This document shows, piece after piece, positions 11,225 to 22,818 of a stretch of DNA of 64,000 nt. The position numbers were made by a program, and so were the translations under genes. The DNA is from Siphonodentalium dalli (taxonomy: Eukaryota > Mollusca > Scaphopoda > Gadilida > Siphonodentaliidae). The notes below the pieces were generated by a model. The model saw only the letters and a list, made by a program, of their open reading frames with translations, made no database searches and was not told the origin of the DNA. The stretch is from the NCBI GenBank assembly GCA_032622095.1, contig CP136063.1, positions 35,936,106 to 36,000,105 on the forward strand, given 5' to 3'. Each line of letters opens with the position of its first letter. Within the stretch, counting starts at the first letter, position 1.

Positions 11225-11300
11225 ATAGCCAACCCGCAACAATATATAGGCGACATTAATATATAACAATAACAACATAAATAATACTGGGCTCACCGTT
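11225..11300. repeat. Right copy of 76-bp target site duplication
   Basis: Identical over 76 bases to 8712-8787. It follows directly on the (TAA)n tail of the retrotransposon and is followed by unique intron sequence leading to the next exon. Confidence 0.85.
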
Positions 11301-11374
11301 AAACCAGTTCCTAGTTAATATTCTACTCTTGATTTGCATAAACGATACACTTATTATATCCAAACACATTTCAG

Positions 11375-11643
11375 GAAACGGGACATATATCTATTGGGAA
11401 GCATCGGATCCAGTCACCACCCACGCAGATGGGGCGTCGATCAGTAGTCCAAAGATAACAACGACCGGACCCAGTTGCTTCACGTTCTGGTATCACATGT
11501 ACGGATACGATGTGCGAAGCCTCGCGGTATCTATCTTAAGTCAAGGATCTAATTCACCGGCCATGGTATGGCGATTGGTGGAAGATAAGGGTGACACATG
11601 GTACAATACCAATATCGGCATCCCTGCAAATAGCAATTATGTG
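11375..11643 (+). CDS. MAM domain exon 2 of 3 (central part)
   Basis: The acceptor AAACACATTTCAG ends at 11374; the donor GTGAGT starts at 11644. The 269-bp exon enters in phase 1 (completing the glycine codon of exon 1) and leaves in phase 0. Its frame reads GNGTYIYWEASDP, then ISSPKITTTGPSCFTFWYHM, then YGYDVRSLAVSIL, and ends IPANSNYV. These are the central MAM blocks: the G.Y.Y.EAS strand, the third conserved cysteine in the C..FWYHM.G signature, and the LAV strand. An N-G-T sequon is present. Joined to its neighbours it gives a continuous domain without frame correction. The longer open frame starting at 11329 includes intron sequence upstream of the acceptor and should not be used. Confidence 0.92.
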
Positions 11644-13687
11644 GTGAGTTTAACCCATATAGTATTGCCTCGTTGAGCAAAATTTACATGACGCCTTTTG
11701 TCTGACGTTTAATTACGACATTTTTTTATTTTTTATTTTTTTTTATTGAGGAAGTATATAATATGATCATACGCAAGCGTAATTAACGAACCAAAGCTAA
11801 AACAATCACATGTGGGTTTCTGCATGTAGCGTTTAAAACAAGTCTTGTCAAAATCACTTTATAGATTCCCACCAAATAAGATTCACATGCATAAGGCGGG
11901 GTAATTAGAAATAGTTATATATATATGTTGTCGAGAGTGCGTGGAACTGAAACTAACCATTATATTACTTGGTGTGCTGGGGGAGCTCTCCGCTTCAGAT
12001 ACTCAGGATGTCCATTTCATCCATAACAGTTCAACGATAGTCGACAAACAACGTCATCGTGTAATTTTCACCATTGACCGAATTCGCGTGGAACTGAATG
12101 TATCTTCTGCTTTGTTCATACGTATGTGTTTTCATTCTATTCAAGAAAATAGGATATATATGGATTATCAGATGCATGCAAGTATACAGACTTATGATAA
12201 CAATCAAATCCATATTATATATTATCTTATTTACTTGCTCACGGTATAGTCTCTACAGAACCATGCAGTATTGATCAACTGCTGTGCATTAGTTGGAAAA
12301 TAAAGCTTTGAGATACACGTAGATCGTGTTGAGTTGTGGTGATTTTAGTAAAAAATATTAAAACTTCCTAGGGTCCGATGATTTGATCCAGTAGAGTGTC
12401 GGAATAGACCAGTTAGAAATTAATTATGGACCTACTTGCCCTTATCAATAAAAACAAATAAATGATTTTATGACGTTTATATAAATAGGAGAATGTTGCA
12501 CGTCGACTGATTTGGGTTGGCCTCTTGACAGCCGATTACGACATTAATGCATTAAGCCCATCGATCTACTGTGCTACATTCGCGCTCGCAAAATTCAAAA
12601 CAGCGTCGTATTAGATAATAATTGGTGACGTCACAAAATAAGATATAGTCTATATACGACCCAAAGCGTCCGGCTTTGGTTCGTTGAATGCCCCCAAGTG
12701 AATTTCACTTGGGCTACTTTCTCACTGGTGACATTAATAAAATCATAGATGAGTCATGCAGTTGTGGTGTAGTTTTTGTAAAGAGATATAATATTGTTAT
12801 TCCGTTGGCCATTGGGCGACACACCGTTAGCGCACTTAATGAAAAATGTTATTTATACTGTAAAATAAAGATTTAGGTTTGGCGCAGATAAATTCGTGCC
12901 GGCCTTTTAATGATCAAGTTAAGAAATGATTAATGTAAATTTGAGAGATAGCTCGGGTTCGGGGTATATACATGTATTACGACATCTTATTTAGTTTTCC
13001 AACACACATGCAAATAATAGTGATAATAATAATTGTTGATAAATTGACATATTAAATAAATCCCAAAGTAAATTAGGTTAAATACTCTAACGTAATTATT
13101 GTCCCTGGTTGCATGGCATTGATTACCCTTCCTCACGTGGGAGGAATCCGAACAGAGAGCGCATTGGGATTAGTTTAAAGTCCATTGGCTTCTCACTGGA
13201 TACTCGGTTAACGGACGAGTCCCTTGTCGAAACTGTATAAATACATGTACATTGTATGCCACGGGATATCACTGTTCCATAGTAAATCCTAGGGTTTCCA
13301 TCACAAACTATAACGGTTTATATAACATATAATTAATATATTAGATGATATTACCTCTTTGTTCAAACAGATTAGTTATACCAGAATGTTTGTATTAGTT
13401 TAGTTGCCTGATTTAATGTGGAAGTATTATTATATAGTAGATTACTAGTTTGTCTCGGATATTACTAGTTTAAATCAAGCTGGGTCGAGTTGGGAAGATA
13501 TTGCACACATACTATATTTTCATGTCGGCAGCCATATTGCCAACCATCTAAGAGTTGCATGGTATGCCATTTTACGTCACTTCTAGGGGTAAAACTATGA
13601 ACAGTGTTCTTTGTTAGATTCTTCATTATTGTAAGAAATAGCAATTTCTCATCGTGCTACGAACTTACGATTACAAACATAATTTGA
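11644..13687. other. Intron sequence, no features beyond two small hairpins
   Basis: Starts with donor GTGAGT. A frame at 11941-12249 looks like a signal peptide at its start but begins with GTG and has no domain or splice support. Two short palindromes lie side by side at about 12660-12713: CCAAAGC..GCTTTGG and CCCAAGTGAA/TTCACTTGGG. Their role is unknown. Confidence 0.5.
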
Positions 13688-16600
13688 AAATAGTAGATGT
13701 TCTTTGTAACTATTAACATTTCACAATCACAAAAAGTATATGTTCTTTGTAACGACTAACATCTCACAATCACAAATAGTAGATGTTATTTGTAACTACT
13801 AACATATCACAATCACAAATAGTAGATGTTCTTTGCAGCTACTAACATCTCACACTCACAAATAGTAGATGCTCTTTGTAACTACTAACATCTCACAATC
13901 ACAAATAGTAGATGTTCTTTGTAACTACTAACATCTCACAATCACAAAGAGCCTCATAATCACAAATAGTATATGTTCTTTGTAACTACTAACATCTCAC
14001 AATCAAAAATAGTAGATGTTCTTTGTAACTACTAACATCTCACAATCACAAATAGTAGACGTTCTTTGTAACTACTAACATATCACAATCACAAATAGTC
14101 TCACAATCACAAATAGTAGATGTTCTTTGTGACTACTAACATCACACAATCACAAATAGTAGATGTTCTTTGTAACTACTAACATCTCAGTATCACAAAT
14201 AGTAGATGTTCTTTGTGACTAGTAACATATAACGATCACAAATAGTATATGTTCTTTGTAACTACTAACATCTCACAATCACAAATAGTAGATGTTCTTT
14301 GTAACTACTAACATTTCACAATCACAAATAGTCTCACAATAACAAATAGTAGATGTTCTTTGTAACAACTAACATCTCACAATCACAAATAGTAGATGTT
14401 CTTTGTGACTAATAACATCTCACAATCACAAATAGTCTCACAGTCACAAATAGTAGATGTTCTTTGTAACTACTAACATCTAAAATTAACAAATAGTCTC
14501 ACAATCACAAATAGTAGATGTTTTTTGTGACTACTAACATCTCACAATCACAAATATTAGATGTTCTTTGAAACAACTAACATCTCACACTCACAAATAG
14601 TAGATGTCCTTTGTAACTAATAACATCTCACAATCACAAATAGTAGATGTTCTTTGTAACTACAAACATCTCACAATCACAAATAGTCTCACAATCACGA
14701 ATAGTAGATGTTCTTTGTGACTACTAACATCTCACAATCAAAATAGTTGATGTTCTTTTTGACTACTAAAATCTCACCATCACACATAGTAGATGTTCTT
14801 TGTGACGACTAACATCTCAGTATAACAAATAGTAGATGTTCTTTGTGACTAGTAACATATAACAATCACAAATAGTAGATGTTCTTTGTAACAACTAACA
14901 TCTGAGTATCACAAATAGTCTCACAATCACAAATATTAGATGTTCTTTGTAACTAATAACATCTCACCATCACACATAGTAGATGTTCTTTGTGACTACT
15001 AACATCTCACAATCACAAATGGTAGATGTTCTTTGTAACTACTAACATCTCAGTATCACAAATAGTAGATGTTCTTTGTGACTAGTAACATATAACAATC
15101 ACAAATAGTATATGTTCTTTGTAACTACTAACATCTCACCATCACACATAGTAGATGTTCTTTGTGACAACTAATATCTCAGTATCACAAATAATAGATG
15201 TTCTTTGTGACAAGTAACATATAACAATCACAAATAGTTGATGTTCTTTGTAACTACTAACATCTCACAATCACAAATAGTCTCACAATCACAAATAGAA
15301 GATGTTTATTGTAACTACTAACATATCACAATCACAAATAGTAGATGTTCTTTGTAACTACTAACATCTCACAATCACAAATAGTAGATGTTCTGTGTAA
15401 CTAATAACATCTCACAATCACAAATAGTAGATGTTCTTTGTAACTACTAACATCTCCCAGTCACAAATAGTAGATGTTTTTGTAACTACTAACATCTTAC
15501 AATCACAAATAGTCTCACAATCACAAATAGTAGATGTTCTTTGTAACTACTAACATCTCACAATAAAAAATAGTCTCACAATCACAAATAGTAGATGTTC
15601 TTCGTGACTACTAACATCACACAATCACAAATAGTAGATGTTCTTTGTGACTACTATCATATAACAATCACAAATAGTAGATGTTCTTTGTAACGACTAA
15701 CATCTCACAATCACAAATAGTAGATGTTCTTTGTGACTACTAACATACAACAATCAGAAAGAGTAGATGTTCTTTGTAACTACTAACATCTCACAATCAC
15801 AAATAGTAGATGTTCCTTGTAACTACTAACATCTCACAATCACAAATAGTAGATGTTCTTTGTAACGACTAACATCTCACAATCACAAATAGTCTCACAA
15901 TCACAACTAGGAGATGTTCTTTGTGACTACTAACATCTCACAATCACAAATAGTAGATGTTCTTTGTGACTACTAACATACAACAATCACAAATAGAAGA
16001 TGTTCTATGTAACTACTAACATCTCACAATAACAAATAGTAGATGTTCTTTGTAACTACTAACATCTCACAATCACAACAAGTAGATGTTCTTTGTAACT
16101 AATAACATCTCACAATCACAAATAGTAGATGTTCTTTGTAACTACCAATATCTCACAATCACAAATAGTCTCACAATCACAAGTAGTCTCACAATCACAA
16201 ATAGTCTCACAATCACAAATGTAGATGTTCTTTGTAACTACTAACATATCACAATCCCAAATAGTAGATGTTCTTTGTAACTACTAACATATCACAATCA
16301 CAAATAGTCTCACAATCACAAATAGTCTCACAATCAGAAATAGTAGATATTTTTTGTAACTACTAACATCTCACAATAAAAAATAGTCTCACAATCACAA
16401 ATAGTAGATGTTCTTTGAGACTACTAACATCACACAATCACAAATAGTAGATGTTCTTTGTGACTACTATCATATAACAATCACAAATAGTAGATGTTCT
16501 TTGTAACGACTAACATTTCACAATCACAAATAGTAGATGTTCTTTGTGACTACTAACATACAACAATCAGAAAGAGTAGATGTTCTTTGTAACTACTAAC

Positions 16601-17274
16601 ATCTCACAATCACAAATAGTAGATGTTCCTTGTAACTACTAACATCTCACAATCACAAATAGTAGATGTTCTTTGTAACGACTAACATCTCACAATCACA
16701 AATAGTCTCACAATCACAAATAGGAGATGTTCTTTGTGACTACTAACATCTCACAATCACAAATAGTAGATGTTCTTTGTGACTACTAACATACAACAAT
16801 CACAAATAGAAGATGTTCTTTGTAACTACTATCATCTCACAATAACAAATAGTAGATGTTCTTTGTAACTACTAACATCTCACAATCACAACAAGTAGAT
16901 GTTCTTTGTAACTAATAACATCTCACAATCACAAATAGTAGATGTTCTTTGTAACTACCAATATCTCACAATCACAAATAGTCTCACAATCACAAGTAGT
17001 CTCACAATCACAAATAGTCTCACAATCACAAATGTAGATGTTCTTTGTAACTACTAACATATCACAATCACAAATAGTCTCACAATCACAAATAGTCTCA
17101 CAATCACAAATAGTAGATGTTCTTGGTAACTACTAACATCTCAGTATCACAAATAGTAGATGTTCTTTGTAACTACTAACATCTCAGTATCACAAATAGT
17201 AGATGTTCTTTGTAACTATTAACATCTCAGTATCACAAATAGTAGATATTCTTTGTAACTACTCACAATCACAC
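13688..17274. repeat. Satellite A: 43-bp tandem array, about 80 units
   Basis: The unit, read + strand, consists of CAAATAGTAGATGTTCTTTG followed by TAACTACTAACATCTCACAA and TCA. Successive GATGTT boxes start at 13696, 13739 and 13782, giving the 43-bp period. Many units are extended by an 18-bp block (AGTCTCACAATCACAAAT), giving 61-bp variants and occasional runs of the block alone near 16165-16215 and 16975-17030. Within each unit AGATGTT and AACATCT are inverted, so single strands can form a 7-bp stem with a 14-base loop. A segment of about 0.8 kb is duplicated: rare variants at 15755 and 16074 recur at 16568 and 16887, both 813 bp downstream. No coding frame. It sits in the MAM intron between exons 2 and 3. 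Confidence 0.95.
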
Positions 17275-17429
17275 AAAATATTTATCGAGTACTACGAACG
17301 GTCATTAAAAGTCACAACGTTAACAAACCTGACTAGAAAGTCTTCTCATTGGGTTTCCAACATGAAGTTTTGATTTTCAGTGTTGTTTGTTATACCTTTA
17401 AACCGGAGCATATATCCATCTATGGTATG

Positions 17430-17945
17430 CAGGGATGTGGCGACTAGGGGTCGATTCGTTTACCCCCCTTGTGAAAATGTCACACCCCACAACTTTGGTC
17501 AACATGTTCAATAGCAACTGTTTGAAATTTCATACCTGGCACAACACTAGTTGGTAATTTCACAACAATAGGTTGAAATAGTTCTTGTAGTTTGATTGCT
17601 ACAAATGTTTAGTGGGGAATGTGTCGGTTTTATACCAACGTTTTCATATTGTACTACTTTGGTCAGAAGTATGGACTGAAAAGGCAATCAGTTAGAACTT
17701 TGGCAACCTCAGGGGCGCCAGGTTGAACATTTCGAACACTTGGGAAACTTAATGCCAGTCCAGAAGCTAGGATTTGCAAGTTGCATGTTAAGAGTTCAAA
17801 TTGTTTTGCTGGTCCCTCCCCCGTAGCCAGTCAAAAAATGCTAACGTTAGTATTTGCAATTTGCAGGTTCAGATATCAATATTTTCTAACACATGGTCGG
17901 CCCAGTGGATTGTGTTCCTCCCCTGGTCGGATGTGAGGTACTAGT
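17430..17945. mobile_element. Diverged, incomplete relative of the hAT-type element at 40782
   Basis: Begins CAGGGATGTGGC, matching the terminal repeat of the element at 40782-41923, and continues with parallel sequence (CACCCCACAACTTTGGTCAA, GTTTGAAATTTC, CCTCCCCCGTAGCCAGTCAA, CATGGTCGGCCC). The right terminus and a target duplication are not clear, so it is a decayed or truncated copy. Confidence 0.65.
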
Positions 17946-18424
17946 TGGGACAACAAAACCCAATTGGGGGAGCTGCAAATATGTGTTTATGAAATGAGTC
18001 ACCACAAAACCATATGTGTCACAGCGTCTCTGATAAACGTTGGTGATTGACACACACGGAGTAGCCACATTGCATGAGACTTGCGGTATTGTATAGCCAA
18101 CATTGGCATGCCATATGTGCTTAGAACAATCAACGATAATGCATTTAACGTCTATTAGTTATATTGACTTACTGTTATTCTTCGGTATAGCAAATGTGTA
18201 ATTCATATACATTTTGGTTTGGGTTCAAGTGGAGCACTTTGGAAATTATAGGATGTATACCCGATAACCCAAACGGACCCCCTATATCCGAGTCACTGTC
18301 TCGATATGTTATAAGAAGGCAGATCAGTTATTGGATGACTACCCCTCCTCTGGGAACCTGTATCACGTCCTTGTTTCGATATCATGGTGGAAACTCCCCT
18401 CCCCAAACAACCGTTATGTGATGC

Positions 18425-20227
18425 CCGAAACAAGTTCTCCAATCAACTAAATGAAGCCGGAAGTCATACTACACCGAATCGATCAACAAGTGCGAAGGTG
18501 ACACCAGGCAACTTTTCAAAGTTGTGAAAAAGATATGTGAGGAGAAACCGAATGAGACACTACCACCGCATGATGGCGCAGGACAATTGGCGGAGCAGTT
18601 TGGTGAATTCTTTTCTGAAAAGATAGATTGACAACATCACAGTGAAAGCGCCTTGTGTCGACAAAGAGGAAGCCACTGAAACGTTCACAACATTCGACCA
18701 CTCGACCTTGACGACGTTGTTAAGATCATCAAACGATCTTCAAATGCATCTTGTGAACTCGATACTATACCAACAACGCTACTCAAGAAATCCGGTGCTG
18801 ACCTTGTTTTCAAGATTTTCCTACCCGTCAGCAACCATTCTTCAGTTCTAAATTGTGTGAAAAGGCAGTGATAGACCAACTCATTCGGCACAGCGAACAA
18901 CATGCACCTCTTCCAATAATCACTTCTGCTTTCCGTCAACACCATTCAACTGAAACCGCGCTGCTTAAAGTCCAAAATGATATTCTCTGCAGCATGGAAA
19001 CAAGAAAGGTCACCCTGCTTGTGCTAATAGATTTGAGTGCTGCTTTCGACACCGTCCGCCATGCTATTCTTCTAAACACTCTACAATCTGACTTTGGTGT
19101 TCGCGGCACTGCAGCTATCTGGTTGAAATCTTATCTCGCGAACCGATCACAGCAAATATCCATTAACGGCTCAACGTCTACAAATTTCCCCATCGAATGC
19201 GGAGTTCCACAAGGAAGTTGTCTTGGACCCGTGCTGTTCTTATTCTACATTTCAAAATTATTCTCAGTTGTTGAAAGTCACCTCCCCGATGTTCACGGCT
19301 ATGCAGATGATACCCAAATCTACTCTTCATTTCGACCGACAGAGAGAGGCGAAAGTAAAGCACGTCAAATTGTGGAGAACTGTATTGTGGACACTAGAGC
19401 GTGGATGATTACCAACCGACTCATGATAAATGACGATAAGACTGAATTCATAATAATTGGTTCTCGACAACAACTTCACAAAGGACACTGTTCGCAACCT
19501 GGTATCGTATTTTGACACAAACATGACAATGGATAACCATATCTCTAATATGTGTAAGAAGACGTTCAGAGGTTTATACAAAATCCGACAAATTAGACAA
19601 TACCTCGATGTAGACTCAACTAAGACATTGGTCCATGCTTTTGTCACGTCACACTTAGATTACTGTAATTCGTTACTGTATGGACTACCGGATTACCAGT
19701 GTGATCGCCTGCAAAAAGTGCTAAATGCTGCGGCGCGAGTTGTATCATACACTCCTCGGCATGAACATATAACTCCAGTTCTCAAGCAATTACACTGGCT
19801 GCCAGTGGAGTATCGAATCACGTTCAAAATTATTTTGCTTGTATTCAAATCTCGTAATAACATATCACCATTGTATATACAAGATATGATCAAAGACAGA
19901 AATGTGTGTACATATGAATTACGATCTGATAGTAGTATGCTTTTGTACATTCCTTTCAACAAACAGAAAACGTTTGGCGATAGGGCATTTTCATTTGCAG
20001 GTCTACATCTATGGAATAGCATTCCACCTCACATGAAAATATTAACTGATTTAAATAGGTATAAGACCGGCCTCAAAACATATATCTTTGATGTAGCATT
20101 TAATTCCTAGATATATGTGCATGTACATGTATTATGCTGATTAGACAATGAGCTCGATGTAATGTAAAGCGCCGTTGAATATGTACTCATAATATTGAGT
20201 GCTATACAAATTAAGTATTGTATTGTA
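18425..20227 (+). mobile_element. Decayed CR1/L2-like LINE
   Basis: A 3' portion of a non-LTR element: a broken pre-RT region (SEKIDNITVKAPC in one frame near 18615; a CELDTIP block in another near 18750), the reverse transcriptase in two frames, and a 3' end with GTAAAGCGCCGTTGAATATG and GAGTGCTATACAAAT followed by short ATTGT repeats. That 3' end is typical of CR1/L2 elements. The part normally between the CELDTIP block and the PVSN block appears deleted. It lies in the MAM intron, sense orientation. Confidence 0.85.
18853..20110 (+). pseudogene. CR1/L2-like reverse transcriptase, frameshifted
   Basis: Two overlapping frames make up one protein. 18853-19515 gives FRQHHSTETALLKVQNDIL, the block LIDLSAAFDTV with the first catalytic Asp, GVPQGSCLGPVLF, the intact active site YADD at 19300-19311 and NDDKTEFIIIGSRQQL. 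19457-20110 continues one frame over with DTVRNLVSYFDTNMT, HLDYCNSLLYGLPDYQ, AAARVV, LHWLPVEYRI and HLWNSIPPHMK, the usual order of the C-terminal half in CR1/L2 ORF2. The shift lies near 19485, where about 20 residues also seem lost. No start codon is credible and the endonuclease is absent. It is a dead copy, older than the insertion at 8788. Confidence 0.88.
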
Positions 20228-20666
20228 CTGCCTCGATACTTTATGATAAGAAGGTCTGATCAGTTTGAAATTATTGTATGATCACCCTCTCCTATAACTG
20301 AGAACATTTACACGTCATTGCTTCCAAACTATGGTGGACACCCCACACAAAAGTTCAATAAAACCACGTCTTTGCGTTGATATGGTATAGGTATATATTT
20401 TCCAAAAATGAATGATTGTAATTTGTGAAAGATATGATAACAAATAAGTTGTATTGTTATCCATCCCGTAACTAACGCTATTTCTAATTGGACTCACAAT
20501 TGTGCAATATGACTTTTTTATCGGGACTCTGTAACGTCACAAATTAACTCTATTGCCAAATGAATCGGTGATATTGTGATGCGCGCGCAATACTGGTGGA
20601 TTTAGCAAACGTTTCACTTCCACAATGAGTTTTTTTTTCACTTGCGTATTTACTATTCCAAATCAT

Positions 20667-20936
20667 GCCCATCAGTTGAAAATATGAAAAAGTTAACTTA
20701 AAACTGTTGCGAATGTTGTACACATAGTCAACTGACCGCAAATTTTTACGACCCCGACCAAGCGTAACTATACAGCCATATTTATCAAGAATAATATAAC
20801 AGTTTACATATTTTAAAAGATTTGCCCATCAGTTGAAAATATTAAAAAGTTAACTTAAGAGTGTTGCGAATGTGGTACACATAGTCAACAGACCGCAACA
20901 TTTACGACCAAGCGAAACTATACAGCCATATTTAAA
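20667..20936. repeat. Tandem duplication, 157-bp offset, two copies
   Basis: The block GCCCATCAGTTGAAAATAT followed by AAAAAGTTAACTTAA, GTTGCGAATGT, ACACATAGTCAAC and AACTATACAGCCATATTTA occurs from 20667 and again from 20824. The copies differ by small indels and substitutions. Confidence 0.85.
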
Positions 20937-22421
20937 GCTACTATTCATGTTGTTAAGCATGCTTTGTGTGGCACAAGATATATCAGGAAAACCATACCAT
21001 CCTTTTGCCTCTTCAGTGTCACCTCCGCTCAGGATTTTTGATTGGAACTCTCATTCTATTATTTCCTCTGCCAATAATATTCAGGAGCTCAGTGATTCTT
21101 CGAGATGATCACTCCTTTTCCTGTTAAAATAGACATTTCAATTTATGTTCCATGGCAGTTGGTTCAGCTTGTTGGCAACATCAATTGGCTTAGTGTTACT
21201 TATACGGTCACGTTTAATTTTGTCGGCTAACAATGCGTTGGTTGGGGTATTCCACGACTAAAGTGCCAACAAGAACGATGCTGGCAATGATAACACCAAA
21301 CAAAAATTACGTCTATCACAGAAACCACATGAAGTGGCCTGGTTAACATGTGTTTGCTGTTGAAAAGCTGTTACTATCATATAATAATACACATTCTTGA
21401 AGAGGGTGTATGCATATGATTTACAATGTGAAATCACTGTGCCAATGCATTCTCTTATAAATGTGAGTCGACCATAGGTCGCCTAGCATATATAATAGAA
21501 TGCATACCTAACAAATGTTATATTATTTATACTACCAACCTCCCGGAAGTGACGTCACAATACAAAATAAAAATGGCGTAACCTGAAGATCGACCCTGAA
21601 GCCGTGAAAGGCCTAGTTTTAAAGCCAAATTATGTGTTTGTCTTTTTAATCACATGTTATCTATATATACCGCTGTACGTTTGAACTTTCTACTATTCAA
21701 TACATATAATAACTACATAAATACTCGTAAATAATGTACTCGAACTTTCGATCTATATGCTTTATATACCCGTCATAGCAATGTCCGGTTTATTAAACGC
21801 TTTTTATTTGCGCCATATCATGAATACGCCTAACATGGAACGCCCTTTATTGAGTCATGGTGAAGAAAGGTGGGGAGTCGAACATTCCGAGTTCGCGGCT
21901 TTTAAGGGCAAAATACACACCATCAGTGCTGAACTCATCCTAAACAGTGTTTGTTCATTGGTGAATAGTAAGAAGTGGCTGGCGGCGAACGTAACGTATC
22001 AATGAGTGAACTCTATATAAGAAACTTTGAATTGGATTGAAGTCTTGTGGGGCTCTACCTGGGTAACACGCTGTCCGTGTAAGTGGATATAACATCCTAT
22101 ATGTTGATATTTGATTCCGTTCATTTTAAAGAAATTCTCTTGATCTTCTAACCTGTTTAAGCATTGGTACATAAATCCGGACTAGACCTTATTTAATACG
22201 GATGTCATTCCTGTGGAAAAAATTATATATTCATTCAGTGCATGTTGACAACGTTTAGGGTCTACTCGTCCTGCACATAAACACCACAGAACATCATTCT
22301 CAAGTAGATGACCACCAGTGGGGGATAACCGAACAAATATACTTAGCATCATGTCTTCAACTTGGATGTTTAGTATGATTGTTGTAACGAATGTTTTTCG
22401 AATGAAAAAGTTAACAAATCG
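20937..22421. other. Intron sequence with one hairpin remnant
   Basis: No exon recognised. The frame at 21757-22005 begins without ATG and has no domain or splice support. The only structure is the diverged hairpin at 21442-21504. Confidence 0.5.
21442..21504. mobile_element. Diverged single hairpin of the 4518 foldback family
   Basis: Keeps CCAATGCATTCTCTTATA, the centre GTCGACCATAGGTCGCC and GAATGCAT, with several mismatches in the right arm. Confidence 0.75.
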
Positions 22422-22597
22422 GTTTTAATTGTTTCTGATCATATGATATGTTTAGTTGTGTCTGATCATATGATATGTTTTAATTGTTTCGGATCATATG
22501 ATATGTTTTAATTGTTTCTGATCATATGATATGTTTTAATTGTGTCTAATCATATGATATGTTGAGTTTTTAATTGTTTCTGATCATATGATATGTT
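22422..22597. repeat. Minisatellite, 28-bp period, six copies
   Basis: The palindromic box ATCATATGATAT starts at 22438, 22465, 22493, 22521, 22549 and 22583, separated by TTTTAATTGTTTCTG-like spacers. It ends 136 bp before exon 3. Confidence 0.9.
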
Positions 22598-22733
22598 GGG
22601 AGCATTGACTGGACAGAGCGACCGGAGTTCGTGGATTATTTCTTGTTGAACGCATGCATCGATTTGATTATTCAGAAATGTTCAAATTGTTAAATATCTT
22701 GGGTTACAGCTAAACATCTATTCCTTTTCTCAG

Positions 22734-22818
22734 ATCACAATTACTGCGAGTGGTTATGGATACCGTAGTGACATTGCTGTAGACGACATATCTATGAATA
22801 CAGGGGCCTGCCAATGCC
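22734..22818 (+). CDS. MAM domain exon 3 of 3 (C-terminal part)
   Basis: The acceptor CTATTCCTTTTCTCAG ends at 22733 and the consensus donor GTAAGT starts at 22819. The 85-bp exon enters in phase 0, matching exon 2, and leaves in phase 1. It encodes ITITASGYGYRSDIAVDDIS followed by MNTGACQC. This is the conserved end of the MAM fold: the GYR.DIA.DDIS signature and the fourth conserved cysteine. Together the three exons total 492 bp, exactly 164 codons, the usual length of a MAM domain, and form a phase 1-1 module suited to exon shuffling. The following exon should start in phase 1; none was found with confidence. Confidence 0.93.

Noticed and set aside
11941-12249. Secreted protein with apparent signal peptide (ELKLTIILLGVLGELSAS)
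   Set aside because: Begins with GTG, not ATG, lies inside the MAM intron, has no domain, and the rest is low-complexity AT-rich sequence.
12660-12713. Structured RNA gene (two adjacent stem-loops)
   Set aside because: Two short palindromes only; no tRNA, snRNA or histone stem-loop consensus and no flanking promoter elements.
13688-17274. CRISPR-like array (regular repeat with internal inverted arms)
   Set aside because: The whole 43-bp unit is repeated with no unique spacers, in intron DNA of an animal gene, and no cas-like gene is present.
17400-18080. Full hAT element with right terminus GTAGCCACATTGCATG near 18063-18078
   Set aside because: The match to the terminal repeat is partial and the 8-bp flanks do not agree, so only the left part is annotated.
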